A stretch of 32,315 nucleotides of DNA from an uncultured Collinsella sp. (lineage in GTDB: Bacteria > Actinomycetota > Coriobacteriia > Coriobacteriales > Coriobacteriaceae): contig URZI01000018.1 of the NCBI GenBank assembly GCA_900552385.1, forward strand, positions 1-32,315, in the 5' to 3' direction. Position numbers and translations under genes: made by a program. Below, piece by piece: positions 13,777 through 21,617 of the stretch (position 1 is its first letter; the number at the start of each line of letters is the position of its first letter). Under the pieces are notes generated by a model. The model did no database searches and was not told the DNA's origin. It was given only the letters and a program-made list of their open reading frames with translations.

Positions 13777-15091
13777 ATTTATGCCGAGGGGCTTCCTGCC
13801 GCGGCAGGCGAATCGTAAAGCGGCTGCCGACCCCTTCGACCGAGGTCACACCGATGACGCCGCCGTGGCTGTCGACGATCCACTTGGCGATCGCAAGCCC
13901 CAGACCCGAACCCTGTGCGCCGGCATCGCGCGCGTTGTCGGCACGGTAGAACCGCTCGAACGCGTGAGCTGCGGATTCCTGGTTCATGCCGATGCCCTCG
14001 TCCTCAACACTTATGTCGATCGTGCCCGCGCCCGCATCCGGCGTTATGCCAAATGTGACGGTCGTTCCCGCATCCGAGTACTTGGCGGCGTTTTGCACGA
14101 TCACGCGCAGAGCCTGCTTCACGAGCGCCACGTCGACGGGCGCGTCGCAGCGCGGGTCGCTGGCAAGCGCAGCGTCAGAAGCCAGCCGATACGTGTGCTC
14201 GGTATCGATCATCTGCGATTCTTCGCATACCTCGCTGACCAGTGCAGCCAAGTTGGTATGCGCGCGCCGCAGGACCGTGCGCCCGGCATCGCCGCGCGCC
14301 AAAAACAGCAGCTGCTCCACAAGCTCTTGCATGTGCTCGCTTTCGGCTTTAAGGGACGCGATGGACTCCGCCAGCACGTCCGGGTCGTCCTTACCCCAGC
14401 GGTCGAGCATGTTCACGTAGCCCTGAATCACCGCGATGGGCGTGCGCAGCTCGTGGCTCGCGTCGTTGACAAAGCGCATCTGCTGCAGCTTGGCCTCTTG
14501 CATCTGGCGCAGCAGGCGGTTGAGTGCGACCTCGATGCTTGCCAGGTCGGCGTCGCCGGTGGTGACGCTCGGCGAGTCGACGCTTGCGCGCTCGATGGCC
14601 TGCTCCAGTGTTTCCATTTTGCCGCCGGCGAGTTGCATGCGGCCGAGTTCGTCCACGCACAGGGCCAGATCGTTGAGCGGCGCCATGGTGCGGCGCACGC
14701 GGCGGGCGCCGCCGAGCATATCGAGCATGCTGATGACCTGCCAACCTACAACAACGATATAGAGGGGCCAAAGTGCGATGAGGTCCTGCGCGAGGGGGAA
14801 GGTCTTGGTGGTACGCGCAAGCTCGACGGTATAGGTGAGCGTTGTCAGGTCCCAGCCGCGCGCGGGCTTCAGCGACATGCCGCGAACGGTGGCGCCGGGG
14901 ATCCATCCTGCGGTAAACGCGCTGTCGGGCAGTGTCTGGTTGTATCCATAGACGAGGATCGCCGCCACAATCACTACTAGCAGCAGGTCGAGCCAAACGT
15001 AGCTCATCAGGCGGCGCCACATATAGCTCCAGTTGATGGCGCGGGCGATGGAGGTGACGCGCTTGGCCTCGGCGTTACGCGCGGCAGACAT
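13775..15091 (-). CDS. Sensor histidine kinase (OmpR-partner class)
   Basis: A membrane sensor kinase of 438 residues. Two membrane helices (about 31-50 and 104-123) bracket a ~50-residue external loop. A linker resembling a HAMP follows, then the H-box FVNDASHELRTPIAVIQGY with phospho-accepting His213, the N-box IVQNAAKYS, G1 EDEGIGMN and G2 GSGLGLAIAKW. I chose ATG 15091 (MSAARNAEAK): it overlaps the end of the response-regulator gene by 17 bases, the usual coupling; extending the frame upstream only reads the regulator gene out of frame. The signal is unknown, as the external loop matches nothing I recognise. Confidence 0.93.
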   Translation of the reverse strand: MSAARNAEAKRVTSIARAINWSYMWRRLMSYVWLDLLLVVIVAAILVYGYNQTLPDSAFTAGWIPGATVRGMSLKPARGWDLTTLTYTVELARTTKTFPLAQDLIALWPLYIVVVGWQVISMLDMLGGARRVRRTMAPLNDLALCVDELGRMQLAGGKMETLEQAIERASVDSPSVTTGDADLASIEVALNRLLRQMQEAKLQQMRFVNDASHELRTPIAVIQGYVNMLDRWGKDDPDVLAESIASLKAESEHMQELVEQLLFLARGDAGRTVLRRAHTNLAALVSEVCEESQMIDTEHTYRLASDAALASDPRCDAPVDVALVKQALRVIVQNAAKYSDAGTTVTFGITPDAGAGTIDISVEDEGIGMNQESAAHAFERFYRADNARDAGAQGSGLGLAIAKWIVDSHGGVIGVTSVEGVGSRFTIRLPRQEAPRHK

Positions 15092-15854
15092 AGCCCACCC
15101 CGCGCACGGTCTGGATGATGCGGACGCCGCCGGCGTCCTCGATCTTGGCGCGTAGATGCGCGATGTGCACGTCGACGTTGTTGGTGTCGCCCATGTATTC
15201 GTAGCCCAGCGCTTCGTGCGCGATGCGTTCGCGCGTGAGCACGGTCTCGGCATGCGCCATAAGCAGGGCGAGGACATCGAACTCGCGGGCCGTGAGCGCA
15301 ATGGGCGAGCCGCCGACCGTGACTTCGCGGCGGTCGGGGTCGAGCGCAACCGAGCCCACGGCGAGCGTGGCGGGGGAGAGCGAGGCGGAAACCTGGGTCG
15401 AGTCACTGACCGGGGGTATCGCGGTGGCGCCGACACCCGTGCCGCCTGCCGCGCCCGTCCCGATGCCGCCAACGCCCGAAGCCGCCCGCACGGCCTCCGA
15501 GCGCTTCAACGCCACGCGGATCCGTGCGAACAGCTCCTCAATCGCAAACGGCTTGGTCAGGTAATCGTCGGCGCCGGCATCGAGCCCGGCCACCTTGTCC
15601 ATCACGGCATCGCGCGCGGTGACCATTATCACCGGCACATCCTTGTGCTTGCGGACGCGCCGCAGGACCTCCATGCCGTTGAGCTGCGGCAACAACACAT
15701 CGAGCAGAATAAGATCGTAGTTGCGCTCCAGCGCCAGGTCCACGGCGGTGCGGCCATCGGCGGCGTGTTCCACCTGGTAGCCCTCGTGCTCCAGCTCGAG
15801 CGTCACAAAGCGGGCGATTTTCTCCTCGTCCTCTACGATCAGGATCCGTGCCAT
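15075..15854 (-). CDS. OmpR/PhoB-type response regulator
   Basis: The DNA-binding partner of the kinase encoded just downstream. The 259 residues have a receiver domain (1-121) with acidic pocket VEDEE, phosphorylation site Asp52 in LILLDVLLPQ, Thr79 and Lys101 (YLTKPFA), then a winged-helix output domain with LTAREFDVLALLMAHAE and HIAHLRAKIEDAG. The linker between them (about 122-160) is unusually long and rich in Gly, Ala, Thr and Ser, where about 10-15 residues is usual. The start ATG 15854 lies 18 bases after the upstream DUF4342 gene, so the three genes are probably one operon. Confidence 0.95.
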   Translation of the reverse strand: MARILIVEDEEKIARFVTLELEHEGYQVEHAADGRTAVDLALERNYDLILLDVLLPQLNGMEVLRRVRKHKDVPVIMVTARDAVMDKVAGLDAGADDYLTKPFAIEELFARIRVALKRSEAVRAASGVGGIGTGAAGGTGVGATAIPPVSDSTQVSASLSPATLAVGSVALDPDRREVTVGGSPIALTAREFDVLALLMAHAETVLTRERIAHEALGYEYMGDTNNVDVHIAHLRAKIEDAGGVRIIQTVRGVGYVCRA

Positions 15855-15872
15855 GCGTGCCCCCGTCTGCGA

Positions 15873-16415
15873 TTACTTGTCGTCGTTCAGATTTTGCTTG
15901 ATGTCGTCCGCGGCATCGGCGGCGTGATTCATAAGGTTGTTGATGCTGCCGGGCACGTCGCCGTCGCTGTCGATGCGGTAGCGCATGCCAAAGAACAGGC
16001 CAATCAGCATCAGCCAAATCGTAGCGCCCCAGGCAAACAGGGCGATGATGGGGATCAGGATGGGGATGTTGAGGATGATCGCATCGCGGCGCGTGGCGAT
16101 AAACTTGGTGTCCAGGCTCAGGCGGAAGAGCTTTTTGAGGTACTCCCATACGCTGTCCATCTTCTTGGAGAAGTCGGTCTTTTCGCTCGACTTCTCGTAG
16201 GCGGCCTGCGCGGCGACCATCTCGGCTGAGGGCTCATCGACTGGCGCGGACTCGGTGGCGGCGTGCGCCGACGTGGTCTGCGTCTTGCCCTGCGACTCGA
16301 GCCAAATGATGGCGTCCAAAACGTTGCCGTCGGCGGCGTCGAGCGCGGCCTTGGCATCGGTGTAGCTCACGTTGCACTTGGTGCGGATGGTTTCAACTTT
16401 TTCGAGGTCGTCCAT
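15873..16415 (-). CDS. DUF4342 protein with UBA-like domain
   Basis: A 180-residue protein of unknown function. Residues 1-42 form a UBA/TS-N-like three-helix domain (EKVETIRTKCNVSYTDAKAA followed by GNVLDAIIWLE), as in DUF4342 proteins and EF-Ts. A low-complexity Ala/Ser/Glu linker (43-80) follows. The rest has a segment around LFRLSLDTKFIATRRDAIIL, typical of DUF4342, and a long hydrophobic stretch (about 113-144) that could span the membrane twice. ATG 16415 follows AAAGGA. It is the first gene of a probable operon with the response regulator and kinase, so it may be linked to envelope sensing. Confidence 0.8.
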   Translation of the reverse strand: MDDLEKVETIRTKCNVSYTDAKAALDAADGNVLDAIIWLESQGKTQTTSAHAATESAPVDEPSAEMVAAQAAYEKSSEKTDFSKKMDSVWEYLKKLFRLSLDTKFIATRRDAIILNIPILIPIIALFAWGATIWLMLIGLFFGMRYRIDSDGDVPGSINNLMNHAADAADDIKQNLNDDK

Positions 16416-16533
16416 GACCTGTCCTTTCGTTCGATGGGCGCGACGCCGGGCGATTTGCCCGGGCGCGAGCGTTGCGTTCGGCGGTCTGCGTTGCGCGGCG
16501 CCGCCCCGCCCTTGGTCGAACTCTATAGTGCAG

Positions 16534-16561
16534 GTTATAGATTAAGCGATTCTTGAGCCAA
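16534..16561 (-). promoter_or_regulatory. Candidate promoter for the DUF4342-RR-HK operon
   Basis: On the minus strand TTGGCT (16561-16556), a 16-bp spacer, then TATAAC (16539-16534). This would give a leader of about 110 bases before the ATG at 16415. The leader is very GC-rich and contains GCCGGGCG/CGCCCGGGC-like stems. Confidence 0.4.
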
Positions 16562-16629
16562 GATTAACGTTGGATGAGTTTTTGGGTGGCGGTGGGGAAG
16601 GGAGAGGTGTCTTTTTGGATAGCTAGCAG

Positions 16630-16790
16630 CGAGGTCTAATACTTTCCCGAGAAGTGAACGAGCTAAAACGGACCCCCGAAGCATCGGCACTTTAAAGGTG
16701 CCGCTTCCTGCGATTTTGCCGCCGAAAAAAGCGGGTGTTTCAGGGGTTCAAAAACAGCCATTCACTTCTCGGGAAAAGTATTAGACCTCG
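16630..16790. mobile_element. MITE-like element with 29/30-bp terminal inverted repeats
   Basis: The left arm (16630-16658) and right arm (16761-16790) are perfect inverted repeats except for one extra base in the right arm; both outer ends read CGAGGTCTAATACTTT. GATAGC occurs at 16618-16623 and again at 16790-16795, close to but not exactly at the ends, so a target duplication is only possible. The interior has the hairpin CGGCAC-TTTAAAG-GTGCCG. Minus-strand translation gives a 32-codon frame that fits the interior. No transposase is nearby, so it would be moved in trans. It fills most of the 535-bp gap between 16415 and 16951, where I see no other gene. Confidence 0.75.
16663..16761 (-). 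CDS. Possible 32-residue ORF inside the MITE-like element
   Basis: An ATG (16761-16759) to TAG (16665-16663) frame of 32 codons runs from the inner end of one terminal arm nearly to the other. The peptide begins MAVFEPLKHPLFSAAKSQ and ends KCRCFGGPF. No good ribosome-binding site is visible: GAGAAGTGA precedes the ATG and lies in the stem arm. It may be coincidence. The two cysteines and the exact fit between the arms are the only reasons to list it. Confidence 0.25.
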   Translation of the reverse strand: MAVFEPLKHPLFSAAKSQEAAPLKCRCFGGPF

Positions 16791-16950
16791 ATAGCGGGGG
16801 ATGTGGTGCCGGTGCAAAACGGCGTCAAAGGTTGATCGAGCAGGCGGTTTCTCCATTGATGTCCGCACGGCATGTGACACTTAACCTGCCGTCCTGCTCT
16901 GCCGCGGCGGCGCGAATTCAAGCAACGACCCTCTAAGGAGTTCGATATCG

Positions 16951-17190
16951 ATGAGTGATAGCACCAAGCATCTCGCAAAGAAGTGCGTCAAGAACGCGGG
17001 GCCATGCCTCGCGCTGTGCCTTGCCGGCGCAGCGGTCGCGCTGCTGGCTGTTCTGGGGCCATTCGACGTGCTCCGAAGTGCCAGTTCCCTGCACGTTTGC
17101 ATGGCCCTTGCCGGCGCCATGATGACCGGCGGCGTGCTCGATCTGGTTTTTTGGGTGTTTGACCCGTTTGGATGGAAGAGCGAGGGGTAG
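16951..17190 (+). CDS. Small membrane protein, unknown function
   Basis: A 79-residue product with two predicted membrane helices (about 18-37, CLALCLAGAAVALLAVLG, and 50-71, MALAGAMMTGGVLDLVFWVF), a basic N-terminus and a charged end GWKSEG. AAGGAG lies 10 bases before the ATG, slightly far. I do not recognise the family. It stands alone between the MITE-like element and a phosphoesterase gene. The long overlapping minus-strand frame here has poor codon use, so I prefer this one. Confidence 0.6.
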   Translation: MSDSTKHLAKKCVKNAGPCLALCLAGAAVALLAVLGPFDVLRSASSLHVCMALAGAMMTGGVLDLVFWVFDPFGWKSEG

Positions 17191-17275
17191 GTCCCAAAGG
17201 ATGGAAGGGCTGGAACGGTTGACTTAGTGATCGTGCAGAATGTGGGCTAGCGACTTACAGGGAAGTGGTGATCCG

Positions 17276-18001
17276 ATGACGGTCTATGTGACGGGCGATA
17301 TTCACGGCGGCGTCGACATGCAAAAGCTCCGCGATTGGGAGCTTGGGGATAGCCTGGCGAGCGACGACTATCTCATCATTGCGGGCGACTTTGGCTTTCC
17401 CTGGGACTTTTCTACCGAGGAATGTGCCGATATTGCTTGGCTGGAGTCGCGCCCCTACACCGTGCTGTTTGTCGACGGCAACCACGAGCGTTTCGATCAC
17501 TGGGCGGAACGCCCCATGGAGTTGTGGCACGGTGGGCTGACGCAGCGCCTGTCGGACACCTCTCCCATACGGCGCCTGACGCGCGGCGAGGTTTTTGAGC
17601 TCGACGGCTCAACGGTCTTTACCATGGGCGGCGCCACGAGCGTGGACAAGGAATACCGCATTCCGTATTCCAGCTGGTGGCCGCAAGAGCTTCCGGACGA
17701 GCGCAACTTTGAGGAGGCGCGGGCAAAGCTCGACAGCGTGGGCTGGACGGTCGACTACGTGATCACTCACACCTGCTCTACGCGCATGCTTTTGTCCACG
17801 CTTTATCCAGCGTCCGGCTGGAATTGCCCCTCCGTTGATCGGCTTACGGCATTTTTCGATGAGCTGGAAGACCGCTTGGACTACAAGCGCTGGTACTACG
17901 GGCATTTTCATCGGGATACCAACCCGGCCGAGCGTCACACCGTGCTCTACGACTGTATCGTTCGCCTGGGCGACGAACTCCAGCCCTGGGATGTCGCGTA
18001 G
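17276..18001 (+). CDS. Calcineurin-like metallophosphoesterase
   Basis: A predicted cytosolic metallophosphatase or phosphodiesterase of 241 residues. Motifs in order are YVTGDIHGG, IIAGDFGFPWD, LFVDGNHERFD (GNHE), YVITHTCST and WYYGHFHRD, giving a full two-metal site. The start ATG 17276 is preceded by AGGGAAGTGG and gives MTVYVTGDIHGG; a GTG/ATG further up would add residues without similarity. It differs from the YfcE-type enzyme at 5363. Substrate is unknown. Its stop is 15 bases from the convergent gluQ stop. Confidence 0.88.
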   Translation: MTVYVTGDIHGGVDMQKLRDWELGDSLASDDYLIIAGDFGFPWDFSTEECADIAWLESRPYTVLFVDGNHERFDHWAERPMELWHGGLTQRLSDTSPIRRLTRGEVFELDGSTVFTMGGATSVDKEYRIPYSSWWPQELPDERNFEEARAKLDSVGWTVDYVITHTCSTRMLLSTLYPASGWNCPSVDRLTAFFDELEDRLDYKRWYYGHFHRDTNPAERHTVLYDCIVRLGDELQPWDVA

Positions 18002-18016
18002 GGGCGGGGTGGCTGG

Positions 18017-19027
18017 CTACTCGACCGTTACAGTGATGTTTTCCCGATGCGTACGGATAACATCCCAGCTAAAGTGCTCAACCAGCTGCTCGGCAGAGCG
18101 CGGTGTGGCGTCCGGCGCGATGCCTGTTTGCCCGGCGAGCCAGCCCAGCAGTGCCTCGGGCGCGCCAAAGCGGGCGCGGAGCTCGCCCAGGTCCAGGTCG
18201 CGGTCGCGCTTGGAAAGGCGGCGGCCGTCCGGCGACATGAGCAGCGGAATGTGCGCGTAGTGTGGTGTGGGAAGTCCCAGCAGATGCTGCAGGTAGATTT
18301 GGCGGGGCGTGGAGCCCAGCAGATCGCATCCGCGCACGACCTCGGTGACGTCCATGGCAGCGTCGTCGACCACCACGGCTAGCTGGTAGGCAAAAACGCC
18401 GTCGCTGCGGCGCACCAAAAAGTCACCGCACTCGGTGGCGAGTGCTTCGCATTGGGCTCCGTACGTGCGGTCCACGAATTCGATCACGTCGCTGGCGAGG
18501 TCGTCGACGGTGGGCACGCGCAGGCGCGTGGCCGGAGCACGCAGGGCACTGCGGCGGGTGATTTCATCAGCAGAAAGACCTCTGCAGGTGCCGCGGTAGA
18601 TGGGCGTGCCGTCGCTGGCGTGCGGCGCGCTCGCGGCGTGGAGTTCGGCACGCGTGCAAAAACAGGGATAGGTGAGGCCGGCGTCTTGCAGCTGGCGCAG
18701 GGCGTCCTCGTACAGATCCAGGCGATCGTGCTGGTAGTAGGGGCCTTCGTCCCACTCGAGCCCCAGCCAGGTCAGATCGTCAATCAGTTGAGCGGCAAGT
18801 TCCGGGCGCTTGCAGCGATCGTCCAGGTCCTCGATGCGCAGCACGATGCTGCCGCCCTGGCTGCGGGCCGAAAGCCACGAGCACAGGCAGCTGAACACGT
18901 TGCCCAGGTGCATGCGGCCCGAGGGCGACGGGGCGAAACGGCCCACGACGGGCGCGGGGACGGGGGCGGGTGGCGTCGCTGGCGCGTCCGCGGCGGGCGT
19001 TGCTATGTTGCGAGCTTCGATATCCAT
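18017..19027 (-). CDS. gluQ: Glutamyl-Q tRNA(Asp) synthetase
   Basis: GluQRS charges glutamate onto the queuosine base of tRNA-Asp. It resembles the GluRS catalytic domain without the anticodon-binding part. The 336-residue protein has the HIGH-like motif FAPSPSGRMHLGN, IEDLDDRCK, and zinc ligands Cys122 and Cys124 in PCFCTRAEL with Tyr144 and Cys148 in IYRGTCRG, the GluQRS hallmark. It also has the KMSKS-like RRLSKRDRDLDL. An Ala/Pro-rich 28-residue N-terminal tail is extra. I chose ATG 19027 because a TATACT box lies 7 bases before it, and the longer frame from 19144 would read through that box. No ribosome-binding site is visible, so the mRNA may be leaderless. Confidence 0.92.
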   Translation of the reverse strand: MDIEARNIATPAADAPATPPAPVPAPVVGRFAPSPSGRMHLGNVFSCLCSWLSARSQGGSIVLRIEDLDDRCKRPELAAQLIDDLTWLGLEWDEGPYYQHDRLDLYEDALRQLQDAGLTYPCFCTRAELHAASAPHASDGTPIYRGTCRGLSADEITRRSALRAPATRLRVPTVDDLASDVIEFVDRTYGAQCEALATECGDFLVRRSDGVFAYQLAVVVDDAAMDVTEVVRGCDLLGSTPRQIYLQHLLGLPTPHYAHIPLLMSPDGRRLSKRDRDLDLGELRARFGAPEALLGWLAGQTGIAPDATPRSAEQLVEHFSWDVIRTHRENITVTVE

Positions 19028-19034
19028 GCGGACG

Positions 19035-19040
19035 AGTATA
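19035..19040 (-). promoter_or_regulatory. -10 box of gluQ, predicted leaderless
   Basis: TATACT on the minus strand ends 7 bases before the ATG, which would place the transcript start at or next to the initiation codon. The -35 region is poor. Leaderless genes are common in actinobacteria. Confidence 0.5.
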
Positions 19041-19163
19041 GCGCGGGACGCGATGGGGAGGTGTCGCCGTGGTCCGTAAGTTGTCGGGGCCCCACATTGC
19101 GTGTGACGGGCTGCAGACTCGGTGCTTTGATTCCCGTCCATCAACTTGGCACCTTAGACGACA

Positions 19164-19199
19164 GAAACCCCGGCAGCTCTTCGCAACTGCCGGGGTTTC
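19164..19199. terminator. Hairpin in the gluQ-DUF2207 gap
   Basis: Perfect 13-bp arms GAAACCCCGGCAG (19164-19176) and CTGCCGGGGTTTC (19187-19199) with a 10-nt loop. There is no clear U-tract, so it may be a Rho-independent-like end or another repeat. The surrounding 508-bp gap (19028-19535) also holds a conserved-loop hairpin at 19391-19423; I see no gene in it. Confidence 0.5.
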
Positions 19200-19390
19200 C
19201 GCGGAAAAGGGGGACATGATCCTCGAGCGAACGGCAAAGGGGCAAACCGTTTTCGCTCAACTGCTTTATGCCCCTTGCTCGCGGACTCAATCAGTGGGCG
19301 TCGCGGCAACACAAAGCCGCTACACCTGTGACGGAGCTATGAAGTGGTATCTATGGCCGAAGCGGGCTATGCCAAGGAGTGTCCCAGATT

Positions 19391-19423
19391 GCCGGCAGAT
19401 AAGGAACGTTCCTAGGTGCCGGC
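19391..19423. repeat. Conserved-loop hairpin, GCCGGCA stem, inverted copy
   Basis: Arms GCCGGCA (19391-19397) and TGCCGGC (19417-19423) enclose a 19-nt loop with the perfect palindrome AGGAACGTTCCT. The reverse complement of the loop (CCTAGGAACGTTCCTTATC) aligns with that at 10305-10323, so this is the same element in the opposite orientation. Confidence 0.8.
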
Positions 19424-19535
19424 CGCGGGTGTGACTTTCATCCCGTTTGGCGCTCCGGTCGCCTAGATGTTCGTCATGCGTACCCGCAAACGTGGGACAA
19501 TGGCGCTGTTGGTTTTACAGACAAAGGATGTGCCT

Positions 19536-21479
19536 ATGAACACCCTCGCCGCCAAAGTCAGCCGGCAGCGCCACCTGTTTGCGCGATTCGCTTCCGTCTG
19601 CGTGCTCGTCACACTTGTGTTGTTGCTGCTGCCTGTCGCCGCGCACGCCGACGGCTACTCCATGACCCAAACTTATATCAGTGCCACGGTCGAGGCCGAT
19701 GGATCGCTGACCGTTGTCGAGGGACGCCAGTTTGATTTCGACGACGACATCAACGGCGTGTTTTGGGAGATCAATACGGGTACCAACCAGCAGGGCGGCA
19801 CGGCGGGCATCGATGTGCTGAGTGTCGAGGAAGAGGACACCGCGTTTAACAAAGTCGACAGCGCGAACAAGGGCGACTCTGGCGTCTATACGGTCGAGCA
19901 GACCGGTGACGGCGTAAGGATTAAGGTGTTCAGCCCTCACGAGAGCGGCGACAGCGCGATCTATTACGTGAGCTACACCATGACCGGTGCGGTCATGAAC
20001 TGGGCAGATACCGCCGAGCTCTACTGGAAGTTCGTGGGCGACGGCTGGTCTGCGGATTCCGACGATGTCGAGATGGAAGTGCGCTTCGCAAATGCCGCTG
20101 CCGGGACGGCGGCCGTCAAGGGCGATAACTTCCGCGCATGGGGCCACGGTCCGCTGACGGGCGACGTGTCGCTCGATGAGGACGAGCCCATGGTCACCTA
20201 TACTATTCCCTGCGTGCATCAGGGCGAATTCGCCGAGGCACGCATCGCCTTCCCCAACGACTGGGTGCCGCAGCTTGCCGCCTCGGGCGAAGAGCGCATG
20301 TCAACGATCCTGAGCGAAGAGAAGGAATGGGCCGACGAAGCTAACGCCCGCCGCGCTCACGCTCGCATGATTGCCAATGCACTTGCCGTGCTAAGTGTTG
20401 TTGCGGCGGTGGCCTTTACCGGCACAATCGTTATGCTCAAGCTGCGCAAGCGCAAGCCCAAGCCGTTTTTCCAGGACGAATATTTCCGCGATGTGCCTTC
20501 GGCCGACCATCCCGCCGTGCTTTCGGCCCTCATGAGCTGGAACGAGGTGCCCGATCAGGCATATATCGCCACGCTTATGAAGCTCACCGACGACCGTGTG
20601 ATCAAGCTGGAGCAGGCGACCGTGACCAAGGCCAAGAAGGGTCTGTTGGGGCGTGAAAAAGAAGAGCAGACGTATCGCGTGACGGTGAGTGATGCGGGCT
20701 GGAAGTCGGCCAAGGGCATTGACCACATGGTGCTCAAGGTCTTCTTTGCCGGTGCTAAGCCTGACGAGAACGGTGACCGTTCGCGCACGTTCGACGAGCT
20801 GCAGCACTACGTCAAGCAGCACGCTACACCCGTGGGTGATAAGCTCGAGGACTATCAGAACACCGTTAAGGGCAAGCTGGCCGATAGCGAGTACGTTGCC
20901 TCGGACGGCATTGTCGCAATGGTGTTTGGCTTGGTCCTGGGCATTCTAATTGCCTTTATTCCTATTGGATCCATTTTCTTTACCGATGGCGCACAGGCGA
21001 ACATTACCGCCGCGGTTATCTCGGTGCCGATTGTGCTGGTGGGTATCGGCGTGGGCCTTACGTTCCGCCGCTTTACGCCGGAGGGCGCCGAGGTGGCGGC
21101 TCGCTGCAAGGCACTTAAGCATTGGCTCGAGGACTTCACGCGTCTAAAGGAAGCCGTCCCCGGCGATCTGGTGCTGTGGAACAAGCTGCTGGTGATGGGC
21201 GTGGCGCTGGGCGTTTCCAAGGAAGTGCTGCGTCAGCTTGCCGAGGCCGTGCCGCCCGAGGTGCGCGAGGCCGACGGCTTCTATGACAATTATCCCTGCT
21301 ACTGGTGGTACTACCATCATTACGGTACCGAGTCCCCGCTCGATTCATTCGATGACGTGTATCACGAGACCATCCGTGAGCTGGCGTCGAGTTCCGATAG
21401 CTCGAGCGGCGGCGGCGGTGGCGGCTTCTCGGGCGGCGGCGGAGGCGGCGTCGGCGGAGGCGGCGGCGGAACGTTCTAG
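19536..21479 (+). CDS. DUF2207 membrane protein
   Basis: A 647-residue envelope protein of the DUF2207 family, function unknown. A signal peptide (1-38; hydrophobic core CVLVTLVLLLLPVAAHA) precedes the extracellular DUF2207 beta-rich region, which starts YSMTQTYISATVEADGSLTV. A membrane helix follows at about 280-301 (LAVLSVVAAVAFTGTIVML), then a cytoplasmic region with EYFRDVPSADHPAVLSAL typical of the family, two more helices (about 456-485 and 488-510), a second cytoplasmic region, and a C-terminal tail made almost wholly of glycine with FSGG. The Gly-rich tail is common in DUF2207 proteins. I chose ATG 19536 because AAAGGA precedes it and the signal peptide then starts normally. Confidence 0.92.
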   Translation: MNTLAAKVSRQRHLFARFASVCVLVTLVLLLLPVAAHADGYSMTQTYISATVEADGSLTVVEGRQFDFDDDINGVFWEINTGTNQQGGTAGIDVLSVEEEDTAFNKVDSANKGDSGVYTVEQTGDGVRIKVFSPHESGDSAIYYVSYTMTGAVMNWADTAELYWKFVGDGWSADSDDVEMEVRFANAAAGTAAVKGDNFRAWGHGPLTGDVSLDEDEPMVTYTIPCVHQGEFAEARIAFPNDWVPQLAASGEERMSTILSEEKEWADEANARRAHARMIANALAVLSVVAAVAFTGTIVMLKLRKRKPKPFFQDEYFRDVPSADHPAVLSALMSWNEVPDQAYIATLMKLTDDRVIKLEQATVTKAKKGLLGREKEEQTYRVTVSDAGWKSAKGIDHMVLKVFFAGAKPDENGDRSRTFDELQHYVKQHATPVGDKLEDYQNTVKGKLADSEYVASDGIVAMVFGLVLGILIAFIPIGSIFFTDGAQANITAAVISVPIVLVGIGVGLTFRRFTPEGAEVAARCKALKHWLEDFTRLKEAVPGDLVLWNKLLVMGVALGVSKEVLRQLAEAVPPEVREADGFYDNYPCYWWYYHHYGTESPLDSFDDVYHETIRELASSSDSSSGGGGGGFSGGGGGGVGGGGGGTF

Positions 21480-21493
21480 CGAGTTCTGATTTT

Positions 21494-21540
21494 TGGGATG
21501 GATCTTCTCCGGCGACTGCCGACGGATCCATCCCATTTTT
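21494..21540 (+). terminator. Intrinsic terminator after the DUF2207 gene
   Basis: Perfect 11-bp arms TGGGATGGATC (21494-21504) and GATCCATCCCA (21525-21535), followed by TTTTTA. Confidence 0.88.
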
Positions 21541-21571
21541 ATGCGCTACCTACGAAGACTGTCCCCAACGA

Positions 21572-21602
21572 CTAGTCACTGGGAACGTTCCTAAATGACT
21601 AG
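21572..21602. repeat. Conserved-loop hairpin, CTAGTCA stem
   Basis: Perfect arms CTAGTCA (21572-21578) and TGACTAG (21596-21602) enclose a 17-nt loop CTGGGAACGTTCCTAAA, close to the loop at 3585-3601. Just upstream, GACTGTCCCC (21558-21567) is the inverse of the GGGGACAGTC module seen at 10335. It lies between two convergent genes. Confidence 0.8.
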
Positions 21603-21617
21603 GTATGGCTGCCGGGT

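Noticed and set aside
15092..15472. N-terminal extension of the histidine kinase
   Set aside because: This part is the response-regulator gene read in another frame; the kinase starts at 15091.
19069..19434. 121-residue plus-strand frame in the gluQ-DUF2207 gap
   Set aside because: It crosses two hairpin repeats, has no ribosome-binding site or domain, and shows no coding bias.
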